From NCBI GenBank assembly GCA_037893245.1, contig JBAIAA010000021.1, forward strand, positions 1,860,001-1,924,000: a DNA stretch of 64,000 nucleotides, read 5' to 3'. Shown in pieces: positions 10,773 through 19,195 of the stretch. Position numbers and translations under genes: made by a program. This DNA comes from Crossaster papposus (lineage: Eukaryota > Echinodermata > Asteroidea > Velatida > Solasteridae). The notes beneath the pieces were generated by a model. The model made no database searches, had not been told where the DNA came from, and was given only the letters and a program-made list of their open reading frames with translations. Each line of letters starts with the position of its first letter. Position 1 is the stretch's first letter.

Positions 10773-13326
10773 GGGGGAATAGCTCAAATGGTAGAGCGCT
10801 CGCTTAGCATGCGAGAGGTACCGGGATCGATACCCGGATCTTCCAAATAATATTTCTTCATTTTTACTAGATGGTATTTCTTTATTTTATAATTTTCACA
10901 AATATACGCAAGAATGAGAGATGTGTTGGGGGATTAGCTCAAATGGTAGAGCGCTCGCTTAGCATGCGAGAGGTACCGGGATCGATACCCGGATCTTCCA
11001 AATAATATGTGTTGATTTTTACTGTATGGCATTTCTTCATTTTGTAATTTTCTAAAATATACTCAAGAAAGAGATGTGTGTTGGGGGATTAGCTCAAATG
11101 GTAGAGCGCTCACTTAGCATGCGAGAGGTACCGGGATCGATACCCGGATCTTCCAAATAATATTTGTTCATTTTTACTGCATGGTATTTCTTCATTTTAT
11201 AATTTTCACAAATATACTCAAGAATGAGAGATGTTTTGGGGGATTAGCTCAAATGGTAGAGCGCTCGCTTAGCATGCGAGAGGTACCGGGATCGATACCC
11301 GGATCTTCCAAATAATATTTGTTCATTTTTACTGTATGGCATTTCTTCATTTTGTAATTTTCTAAAATATACTCAAGAAAGAGATCTGTGTTGGGGAATT
11401 AGCTCAAATGGTAGAGCGCTCGCTTTGCATGTGAGATGTACCGGGATCGATACCCGGATCTTCCATATAATATTTGTTGATTTTTACTGCATGGTATTGC
11501 TTCATTTTATAATTTTCACAAATATACTCAAGAATGAGAGATGTGTTGGGGTATTAGCTCAAATGGTAGAGCGCTCGCTTAGCATGCGAGAGGTACCGGG
11601 ATCGATACCCGGATCTTCCAAATAATATTTGTTCATTTTTACTGCATGGTATTTCTTCATTTTATAATTTTCACAAATATACTCAAGAATGAGAGATGTG
11701 TTGGGGGATTAGGTCAAATGGTATAGCGCTCGCTTAGCATGCGAGAGGTACCGGGATCGATACCCGGATCTTCCAAATAATTATGTGTTGATTTTTACTG
11801 TATTGCATTTCTTCATTTTATAATTTTCTAAAATATACTCAAGAAAGAGATGTGTGTTGGGGGATTAGCTCAAATGGTAAAGCGCTCGCTTTGCATGTGA
11901 GATGTACCGGGATCGATACCCGGATCTTCCATATAATATTTGTTGATTTTTACTGCATGGTATTTCTTCATTTTATAATTTTCACAAATATACTCAAGAA
12001 TGAGAGATGTGTTGGGGGATTAGCTCAAATGGTAGAGCGCTCGCTTAGCATGCGAGAGGTACCGGGATCGATACCCGGATCTTCCAAATAATATTTCTTC
12101 ATATTTACTGCATGGTATTTCTTTATTTTATAATTTTCACAAATATACTCAAGAATGAGACATGTGTTGGGGGATTAGATCAAATGGTAGAGCGCTCGCT
12201 TAGCATGCGAGAGGTACCGGGATCGTTACCTGGATCTTCCAAATAATATGTGTTGATTTGTACTGTATGGCATTTCTTCATTTTGTAATTTTCTAAAATA
12301 TACTCAAGAAAGAGATGTGTGTTGGGGAATTAGCTCAAATGGTAGAGCGCTCGCTTTGCATGTGAGATGTACCGGGATCGATACCCGGATCTTCCATATA
12401 ATATTTGTTGATTTTTACTGCATGGTATTTCTTCATTTTATAATTTTCACAAATATACTCAAGAATGAGAGATGTGTTGGGGGAATAGCTCAAATGGTAG
12501 AGCGCTCGCTTAGCATGCGAGAGGTACCGGGATCGATACCCGGATCTTCCAAATAATATTTCTTCATTTTTACTAGATGGTATTTCTTTATTTTATAATT
12601 TTCACAAATATACGCAAGAATGAGAGATGTGTTGGGGGATTAGCTCAAATGGTAGAGCGCTCGCTTAGCATGCGAGAGGTACCGGGATCGATACCCGGAT
12701 CTTCCAAATAATATGTGTTGATTTTTACTGTATGGCATTTCTTCATTTTGTAATTTTCTAAAATATACTCAAGAAAGAGATGTGTGTTGGGGGATTAGCT
12801 CAAATGGTAGAGCGCTCACTTAGCATGCGAGAGGTACCGGGATCGATACCCGGATCTTCCAAATAATATTTGTTCATTTTTACTGCATGGTATTTCTTCA
12901 TTTTATAATTTTCACAAATATACTCAAGAATGAGAGATGTTTTGGGGGATTAGCTCAAATGGTAGAGCGCTCGCTTAGCATGCGAGAGGTACCGGGATCG
13001 ATACCCGGATCTTCCAAATAATATTTGTTCATTTTTACTGTATGGCATTTCTTCATTTTGTAATTTTCTAAAATATACTCAAGAAAGAGATCTGTGTTGG
13101 GGAATTAGCTCAAATGGTAGAGCGCTCGCTTTGCATGTGAGATGTACCGGGATCGATACCCGGATCTTCCATATAATATTTGTTGATTTTTACTGCATGG
13201 TATTGCTTCATTTTATAATTTTCACAAATATACTCAAGAATGAGAGATGTGTTGGGGTATTAGCTCAAATGGTAGAGCGCTCGCTTAGCATGCGAGAGGT
13301 ACCGGGATCGATACCCGGATCTTCCA
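10773..13326 (+). tRNA. Block of 17 tRNA-Ala genes (1706-bp repeat)
   Basis: Genes start at 10773, 10928, 11083, 11238, 11393 (TGC), 11548, 11703, 11859 (TGC), 12014, 12169, 12324 (TGC), 12479, 12634, 12789, 12944, 13099 (TGC) and 13254; the rest are AGC. A period of 1706 bp (11 units) links 9687-11392, 11393-13098 and the start of a third copy, recognisable by the ATCTGTG leader and GGTATTGCTTC spacer marks. The third copy is cut by the Polinton. Confidence 0.92.
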
Positions 13327-13409
13327 AATAATATTTGTTCATTTTTACTGCATGGTATTTCTTCATTTTATAATTTTCACAAATATACTCAAGAATGAGA
13401 GATGTGTTG

Positions 13410-13414
13410 GGGGA
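13410..13414. repeat. Polinton target-site duplication, left
   Basis: GGGGA immediately before the left end of the element, matched by GGGGA at 27856-27860 immediately after the right end. Polintons normally make 6-bp duplications. The array sequence here is GGGGGATTAG, so a 6-bp GGGGGA duplication with loss of one G on the right fits as well as a 5-bp one. Confidence 0.85.
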
Positions 13415-13747
13415 AGTAGTAGGGATAAGCCGTTTGAGAACCAATTTCTAAAACTAGCTCAGTTTTAGAAATCGTCACTTTTAAAAACTGAGCTAGTTTT
13501 AGAAATCGTCACTTTTAAAACTGAGCTAGTTTTAGAAATCGTCACTTTTAAAAACTGAGCTAGTTTTAAAAATCGTCACTTTTAAAAACTGAGCCACTTT
13601 TTTTAAATCGCAGCTCAGTTTTATCTTCTCTCTCTTTTTTTATGCTTAACATTCTAAAGGTGGCGCCGTCGCGTAAGGAGGAGGAGGTTGATCGAAATAA
13701 TTTTTATTTATTGCGAAGCTGTAAGTTTTTCGATAAGACCTTTTTTT
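13415..13747. repeat. Left terminal inverted repeat of the Polinton
   Basis: 333 bp, the reverse complement of 27522-27855 apart from a 7-versus-8 base homopolymer run near 13590. It starts with the direct triplet repeat AGTAGT. Four subterminal direct repeats of 33-34 bp contain ATCGTCAC (starts at 13471, 13505, 13538 and 13572) and alternate with GAGCTAGTTTT. The inner third is complementary to the last 13 codons of the gene at the other end. Confidence 0.96.
13455..13600. repeat. Subterminal direct repeats in left TIR
   Basis: Four copies of a 33-34 bp unit, each with AAATCGTCACTTTT and the palindromic AGCTAGTT/AACTAGCT core. A mirror set lies in the right terminal repeat at about 27670-27815. 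By position they could bind integrase or the replication machinery; this is inference. Confidence 0.88.
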
Positions 13748-13828
13748 CTCGCCTCATCTTTTATTTAATATGGTTTACTCTCAATAAAAATTAAAAAAAA
13801 ATAATATTATAATACTATATTATAAATC
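13748..13828 (+). promoter_or_regulatory. AT-rich leader of the polymerase gene
   Basis: 81 bp between the inner edge of the terminal repeat and the polymerase start codon, almost pure A/T towards the gene, with TATATTATAAATC directly before the ATG. This is the only upstream sequence of the polymerase gene outside the terminal repeat, so its promoter must lie here or in the repeat. Confidence 0.5.
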
Positions 13829-16800
13829 ATGATGAAGAAACCAACACCAATAGGATATGGACGTTGGTCTAAATCAACCTTGCAGCAATATGTGGAGCGA
13901 AATAATATCACGATCTCAGGGAAGAGCATACGTCGGAACTATATCGACGCCATTAGAGTAGAGGAAAATAAATATAAAAACTTGCATCACAAGAAACTAG
14001 ATGATCTCAAACAAATCGTAGACGACGAAGAGTTACAATTTATACCAACTGGCAAACTAGGTCGATTTTTACGAAAGGATTTAATTTTAGCGATTAAATC
14101 GTATAAAAACCCTGATAGTTTCAGAGAGGCAGATTTTCAAGTACATAGAGCTTTTAGTAACAGTTATAGAAACTGGGAGCTGACACCTAGGTTATTTAAC
14201 AACGACGTAGAGCAATTCTTTAATACGCACGTAAAGCAGATTGAAAAAATTGTTACGTCGGAGCTGAGAGATCTATCGTCTGTAAAAGTTCAATTAGGAT
14301 TTAAAGCGAAATACGATAAAACAAATCAAGATAGCTTAGTAGAAACCAGCGCTTTTACCTTTTTTGGTAAAAAACAAGTTGTTTTAAACGAGAGTCAGAT
14401 AAAACAAACCGTAAAAGATCAAATCTTTAAAATAAAAGAAAAACACACCAAAAATACCACTCAAGGATCGGGTTGGAACCTCGTTGAAATACTCGCGTTT
14501 TATATCAACATCGATCGATATAACCCTATAGGTGGTAGTTCTTATATAAAATTACCGCAGTTTTTAGTAAACAAAAAGGCTTTTATTAACGTTAGAAACA
14601 AAGACAACGAATGTTTTCGGTGGTGTTTGAGAGCCGCTCTCGGTAAGTATACCGACAAAATAAAACAACGAGTAAAAGACAAACACGATTTTAAAATTCA
14701 CGAAGACAGGATGTCAATTTATGATAAAAATGATGGATTAAATTTTAAAGACGTAGACTTTCCCGTTCAAATCAATCAAATAGAAAAGATAGAGAGACAA
14801 AACAATCTGAGTATAAATGTGTTTGCGCACGAAGAAAAGTCTACAGAAGTACGACCGTTATATTCATCTAAAAACGCCAACGACCCCAATATCATAAATC
14901 TGTTGTTGTTTTCCTCAGGTAAAACGAATCACTATTGTTGGATAAAACATATATCTAGAATATTTTTTAACCAAACAAAACACAAGCATAAAACATACGT
15001 CTGTCTCAGATGTTTGGCGCACTATAACACACGAGACAAGTTGGACAGGCATACGCAAGATTGCGAGGGAACAGATATGCCACCATCTGAGGTCGTCTTT
15101 CCAAAAGGTTTTAACGACGACCCTCCGGTATTAAAATTTAAAAATCAAAGGTTTGCGCAAGACGCACCTTTTGTCATTTACGCCGACTTTGAATCGGTAT
15201 TAAAAAAATTAAAACCCCAAGAGGCAAACACGCAGGAGACTCAAGTTCACAAAGCTTGCGGTTATTCGTTGATTGCTTTAAGGTGCGACGGTAAAGTTAA
15301 ATTTAAAGAGACCTATAGAGGAACAGATGCCGTAACCAAGTTCTTAGACTCGACGTTATATTTAAGAGACAAAGTAAACGAAGTTTTTTCAAACCCCAAA
15401 CCCATAGACTTTACCACAAGAGACAACATAGACCACCAAAACGCAGACACGTGTTGGATTTGTGATAAACAAATATACCCCAACTACTCTTCAAACTGTC
15501 AGTGCCCTATACCGAAAGAACCTCGCACTGACGAAGAAAAAGAAGAATATTGTTACGTAAACAAAAAAGGATTTAAAGAGTCAAAGTGTATCGAGTGTAA
15601 AAAACGTATCAACAAATTTAGAAAGGTGAGAGATCACTGTCACATCACGGGTAAATATAGAGGAGCCGCGCACGCTTATTGCAATCTAAAACTGCAGGTG
15701 GTATCCCATAAAACCACGATACCCGTCATCTTTCACAATTTACAAAATTACGACGCGCATTTAATCATGCAAGGTTTGTCCAACATCAAAGAAGAAATCG
15801 ATTTTATTCCTAGCAACTCGGAAAAATACATTTCGTTTTCGATCGGTCAACTGAGATTTATAGACTCGTTTAAATTTATGGCAGCGTCGTTGGATAGGCT
15901 AGTCAGCTCGTGTCCCAAAGAGGCGTTTACTCTACTCAGAGAACGATATAAAGATCAAAATCCTAAGAGTGTTGACCTGCTCTTACAAAAAGGTGTTTAT
16001 CCGTACGAGTATATGGACTCATTTGATAAGTTTGAAGAGACGAGTTTACCAAGCATCGACAACTTTTATAGCAGCCTCAAAGACTCGAATATCTCACAAG
16101 AAGATTATTCTAAAGCTCAACAAGTGTGGAACGAATTTAACATCAAAAACTTGGGTGAATATCACGATTTATACGTGACCACCGACGTGTTACTTTTGGC
16201 AGGTGTGTTTGAAAATTTTAGAAAAATGTGTAAAAAGAACTATAAGTTAGATCCCGCTAACTATTACACCTCTCCTGGGTTGTCGTGGGACGCGTTATTA
16301 AAACACTCAGGAGTCGAGCTCGAGTTATTGACCGACGTCGACAAACATCTGTTTTTTGAAAAAGCAAAAAGAGGAGGACTATCGAGCGTGGGTGGCGCTA
16401 GGCACTATAAAGCAAACAATAAATATCTACCCGATTACAATCCAGGCGATCCATCGACTTACATCATGTATCTTGACGCCAACAATTTATATGGTTGGGC
16501 CATGAGTCAGTATTTACCTTACGCCGATTTTAAATGGGTAAAACCCAAAAACTTTACAACAGAAAGCATTATGTCAATCTCAGAAACGTCCGACGTAGGG
16601 TGTCTGTTGGAGGTAGATTTAGATTATCCCAACGCTTTGCACGATTGGCACAATGATTTTCCGCTAGCCCCCGAAAATATCAAAGTACCCAAAGAGTGGT
16701 TATCCGAGTATCAACTAGGGTTAACCACAACCGGGTTAACCAATCTAAACGAATCTAAATTAATAGCCACTCTATACAACAGACGTAAATATGTCTTGCA

Positions 16801-17764
16801 CTATAGATCGTTACAACAGTATCTAAATCTTGGTATGCAACTCAAAAAAGTACATCGCGTATTAAAATTTAAGCAAGCACCTTGGATGAAATCTTACATA
16901 GACAAAAACACTCGACTAAGAGCTAAAGCAACGTCTGACTTTGAAAAGGACTTTTTTAAGCTCATGAACAACAGCGTTTTTGGAAAGACGATGGAAAACG
17001 TGAGAAATAGAACGGACGCGTTTTTGCTCAGAGACGACCAAGTTTCTAAATATCAAGCGTTGGCGCGTAAACCGAGCTATAAACACACGACGGTTTTTAC
17101 CGATTGCAATCTATCGTTTATCGAAATGTATAAGACCAAGACGGTATTAAACAAACCTATTTATGCGGGGGTGAGTATTTTAGACCTATCAAAAACTCTC
17201 ATGTACGACTTTTATTATAACCACCTCAAAGAGACCTATAGAGACAGAGTAGGGTTACTTTATACCGATACAGACAGTCTACTCTTGAGCGTTGAGACGG
17301 ACGACGCTTACGAAGATATACAAAAAGACTCTAACTTGTACGACCTGTCAAACTACCCCACCGATCACCCCTTGTACAGCTCTAAAAACAAAAAGGTCAT
17401 CGGTAAATTTAAAGACGAGTTTGGTGGAAAACCAGTCAGCGAATGCGTTTGCTTAAGACCAAAGATGTATTCGATTTTAACCTCTGAATCGAACCTTAAA
17501 AAAGCCAAAGGGGTCACCAAAGCAGTCACCGACAAAAAATTAAGTCACGATCGTTATCTCGACTGTCTCAAAAGAAAAGAATCTCAGCTAGACACGATGA
17601 CGTACATTAGATCAAAAAATCACATCTTGCACACCATAACTCAAAACAAACTGTCGTTGAGTCCGTTAGACACAAAGCGGTATATACCCCCGAACGGTTC
17701 TACTACTCTAGCTTTTGGTCACTATAAACTAGGAGGTAACTCGGTGTCCGGAGGCACAACCTGA
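13829..17764 (+). CDS. POLB: Protein-primed family B DNA polymerase (Polinton PolB)
   Basis: 1311 aa; replicates the element from a protein primer. The exonuclease motifs are YADFE (D453, E455), FHNLQNYD (N637, D642) and YVTTD (Y782, D786). The polymerase motifs are A, DANNLYGW (D883), B, NNSVFGK (1047-1053), and C, YTDTDS (D1147, D1149). Upstream lie two SAP/HeH-like helical repeats (about 10-90), a segment with NECFRWC (C262, C266) and NHYC (H368), a C2H2-like finger (C392, C395, H408, C412), and a cysteine-rich region ending in DHCHITGKYRG (602-612) that resembles HNH/endonuclease VII folds and is usual in Polinton polymerases. A separate terminal protein is not evident, so the long N-terminus may supply the primer residue (inference). 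Two ATGs open the gene, the first with A at -3. The end overlaps the opposing integrase gene by 43 bp. Confidence 0.97.
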   Translation: MMKKPTPIGYGRWSKSTLQQYVERNNITISGKSIRRNYIDAIRVEENKYKNLHHKKLDDLKQIVDDEELQFIPTGKLGRFLRKDLILAIKSYKNPDSFREADFQVHRAFSNSYRNWELTPRLFNNDVEQFFNTHVKQIEKIVTSELRDLSSVKVQLGFKAKYDKTNQDSLVETSAFTFFGKKQVVLNESQIKQTVKDQIFKIKEKHTKNTTQGSGWNLVEILAFYINIDRYNPIGGSSYIKLPQFLVNKKAFINVRNKDNECFRWCLRAALGKYTDKIKQRVKDKHDFKIHEDRMSIYDKNDGLNFKDVDFPVQINQIEKIERQNNLSINVFAHEEKSTEVRPLYSSKNANDPNIINLLLFSSGKTNHYCWIKHISRIFFNQTKHKHKTYVCLRCLAHYNTRDKLDRHTQDCEGTDMPPSEVVFPKGFNDDPPVLKFKNQRFAQDAPFVIYADFESVLKKLKPQEANTQETQVHKACGYSLIALRCDGKVKFKETYRGTDAVTKFLDSTLYLRDKVNEVFSNPKPIDFTTRDNIDHQNADTCWICDKQIYPNYSSNCQCPIPKEPRTDEEKEEYCYVNKKGFKESKCIECKKRINKFRKVRDHCHITGKYRGAAHAYCNLKLQVVSHKTTIPVIFHNLQNYDAHLIMQGLSNIKEEIDFIPSNSEKYISFSIGQLRFIDSFKFMAASLDRLVSSCPKEAFTLLRERYKDQNPKSVDLLLQKGVYPYEYMDSFDKFEETSLPSIDNFYSSLKDSNISQEDYSKAQQVWNEFNIKNLGEYHDLYVTTDVLLLAGVFENFRKMCKKNYKLDPANYYTSPGLSWDALLKHSGVELELLTDVDKHLFFEKAKRGGLSSVGGARHYKANNKYLPDYNPGDPSTYIMYLDANNLYGWAMSQYLPYADFKWVKPKNFTTESIMSISETSDVGCLLEVDLDYPNALHDWHNDFPLAPENIKVPKEWLSEYQLGLTTTGLTNLNESKLIATLYNRRKYVLHYRSLQQYLNLGMQLKKVHRVLKFKQAPWMKSYIDKNTRLRAKATSDFEKDFFKLMNNSVFGKTMENVRNRTDAFLLRDDQVSKYQALARKPSYKHTTVFTDCNLSFIEMYKTKTVLNKPIYAGVSILDLSKTLMYDFYYNHLKETYRDRVGLLYTDTDSLLLSVETDDAYEDIQKDSNLYDLSNYPTDHPLYSSKNKKVIGKFKDEFGGKPVSECVCLRPKMYSILTSESNLKKAKGVTKAVTDKKLSHDRYLDCLKRKESQLDTMTYIRSKNHILHTITQNKLSLSPLDTKRYIPPNGSTTLAFGHYKLGGNSVSGGTT

Positions 17765-18720
17765 AGCTCTTGACTAACGAAACTTCGATTGGGACCTTTT
17801 TTGAGATAATAAATAGTGGGCTGGTTGTCTACTTTGATCGCGCGGTCTAGACTAAACACCTCGAGACTCCAAATAGGGTCGGTCGCTCGTCTGCGCTCTC
17901 CCCCCTCTAACTCTCCGGGTGCGTAAAGATATCTAAAAATATCACCTTTTCTCACCAACTCTTTTTCTACCTCGTCTACGGAAGAACTGATTTGGCGAAC
18001 TTGCGTTTCTTGCATGGCGAGCTTAGGAGTTAGTGGCTCGTAATCTTCCGTCGTTATTAATCTGGTGGTTTCGTCGTTTAATGCCTTAATCACGTCGGGC
18101 AATCTTTTAACCCAGAGTCGCGATCTCTCCGTCGGATTAACGATTTCTTGGGCGTATTGATGACCAAACAATCTCTCTGCTAAAGTCTTGTTAAATCTTT
18201 CGACTACTGCCTGCGCTCTGTGGTTGCCCGGTTCTCCCACTTGTATCGCGACTTTTTTCTCTTTCAGTTGTTTTTTAAATTCACCTTGAAATTCTTTACC
18301 CGCGTCTACTTTTAACAGTTTAGGCCAAGCCAAAGGTGACCTCGCGTAAACTCGAGCTAAAGCGTCTGCCACTTGGGTACTCGTCTTGTTGGTCAAAGGT
18401 TCGGCCTCTTTAAAACGCGTGGCTACGTCTACAACCGTCATCGCGTACTTGTATTCTCTTTTACCGACTTTATCGTAAGGTAAAAATAACAAGTCTATCT
18501 GATGCATTTCGTTTGGCACAGCCATGGACTTGTTCAAACTCGTAGGTCTGCTTATATACGTAGGAGGTGGTAAATAAATTTGCCACAACGCTTGTTTTCT
18601 TAACCAATTTCTAGCTTCTTCTTTGGACGCGCCCGTTTTTTTAGCTAATTTTATAACCGCGCCTTCACCCTTCCAATAACCGGCGGGGCTGTAATATACT
18701 TTTTTAAACTTTGTTTCCAT
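17722..18720 (-). CDS. INT: Retroviral-type DDE integrase
   Basis: 332 aa; cuts and joins element ends to target DNA. The rve catalytic core carries D76 (HQID), D139 (KVDAGKEF) and E174 (VVERFNKT) with 34 residues between the last two, the DD(35)E pattern. The N-terminus (about 15-50) is a helix-turn-helix-like stretch typical of Polinton integrases and lacks an HHCC zinc finger. The C-terminus (about 255-325) looks like a small SH3-type barrel, and no chromodomain is evident. The ATG is in a good context (A at -3, G at +4). It converges on and overlaps the polymerase gene by 43 bp; the 142-aa gene lies 9 bp upstream on the same strand. The target duplication of 5-6 bp matches this enzyme class. 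Confidence 0.95.
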   Translation of the reverse strand: METKFKKVYYSPAGYWKGEGAVIKLAKKTGASKEEARNWLRKQALWQIYLPPPTYISRPTSLNKSMAVPNEMHQIDLLFLPYDKVGKREYKYAMTVVDVATRFKEAEPLTNKTSTQVADALARVYARSPLAWPKLLKVDAGKEFQGEFKKQLKEKKVAIQVGEPGNHRAQAVVERFNKTLAERLFGHQYAQEIVNPTERSRLWVKRLPDVIKALNDETTRLITTEDYEPLTPKLAMQETQVRQISSSVDEVEKELVRKGDIFRYLYAPGELEGGERRRATDPIWSLEVFSLDRAIKVDNQPTIYYLKKGPNRSFVSQELQVVPPDTELPPSL

Positions 18721-18729
18721 TTAACTTAA

Positions 18730-19158
18730 CTAAACAAACTTATAAACTAAAAAACCTACCAACGCAGTTCCTCCTAAAACAAACGCTAACTCACCGGTCT
18801 TTTGATCTTCGCTCGGTGCGTAAAAATCAGCTAGAGTGGGCTCATGTCGCAGCCCCACAGGTATTCGTGCGTCTGAGCGAGTAACCGAGTTGTATTCTCT
18901 AAGAGCCTCGTCTATACTTTCAAAAGTTCTTTGAGCCTTAGCTTGTTTTTTGAGTCGATCGTTTAACCAATCGAGATACTTTACCCGCGCTCTTTCCCAA
19001 TTGTTTTTTGCCGTTGCCAGTTTTTCTAAAGCTAAGTCGTGTCTCTTGCGCTCTTCGTCTTGTTTTTGTTGTTTTATACTCGAAAATAAAAAGTTTGATC
19101 CCGTGAAAGCTAAAGCGTTAACTATAGCGCCTCCGATCATCATAGCGATGCTAGCCAT
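18730..19158 (-). CDS. Conserved Polinton membrane protein, 142 aa, function unknown
   Basis: It starts with a hydrophobic stretch (residues 1-26, rich in Ala, Gly and Ile), continues with a long charged, Lys/Arg/Glu-rich helix (about 30-80), then a conserved-looking PTLADFYAPSEDQ motif (about 107-119), and ends in a transmembrane helix (about 122-140). I recall the same layout in Polintons of fish and cnidarians, where no function is assigned. A virion membrane or internal structural role is possible. The ATG context is AAATATGG, and a 37-bp AT-rich divergent interval separates it from the 511-aa gene. Confidence 0.8.
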   Translation of the reverse strand: MASIAMMIGGAIVNALAFTGSNFLFSSIKQQKQDEERKRHDLALEKLATAKNNWERARVKYLDWLNDRLKKQAKAQRTFESIDEALREYNSVTRSDARIPVGLRHEPTLADFYAPSEDQKTGELAFVLGGTALVGFLVYKFV

Positions 19159-19195
19159 ATTTTAAAATAAGTAATATAAAAAATACCTATAAAAA
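19159..19195. promoter_or_regulatory. Divergent 37-bp intergenic promoter region
   Basis: Pure AT-rich spacer between two divergent start codons. On the - strand it reads TTACTTATTTTAAAAT up to the ATG; on the + strand it has TATAAAAA right before the ATG. It must hold both promoters unless they overlap the coding regions. Confidence 0.55.

Larger units (their letters stand above)
1..13414 (+). repeat. Left tandem array of tRNA-Ala units
   Basis: About 86.5 head-to-tail units of 155-157 bp. Each unit is a 73-nt tRNA-Ala gene plus an AT-rich spacer of about 82 bp. Two spacer/leader types occur. Type a has CACAAATATACTCAAGAATG upstream of the gene; type b has TCTAAAATATACTCAAGAAA. TGC genes usually follow type b leaders and are followed by CATATAAT, whereas AGC genes are followed by CAAATAAT. 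The core AATATACTCAAGAA lies about 20-35 bp before every gene and is the best conserved part of the spacer. The array runs up to the Polinton and resumes beyond it in the same orientation and phase. There is no protein gene in this stretch. Confidence 0.97.

Noticed and set aside
1-13414. CRISPR array, because of regular repeats with regular spacing.
   Set aside because: The repeats are 73-nt tRNA genes and the spacers are themselves repeats of each other; no cas genes and a eukaryotic context.
17722-18720. LTR retrotransposon or retrovirus, because of the integrase.
   Set aside because: No reverse transcriptase, gag or LTRs. The ends are inverted repeats and the neighbours are polymerase B, packaging ATPase and capsid genes.
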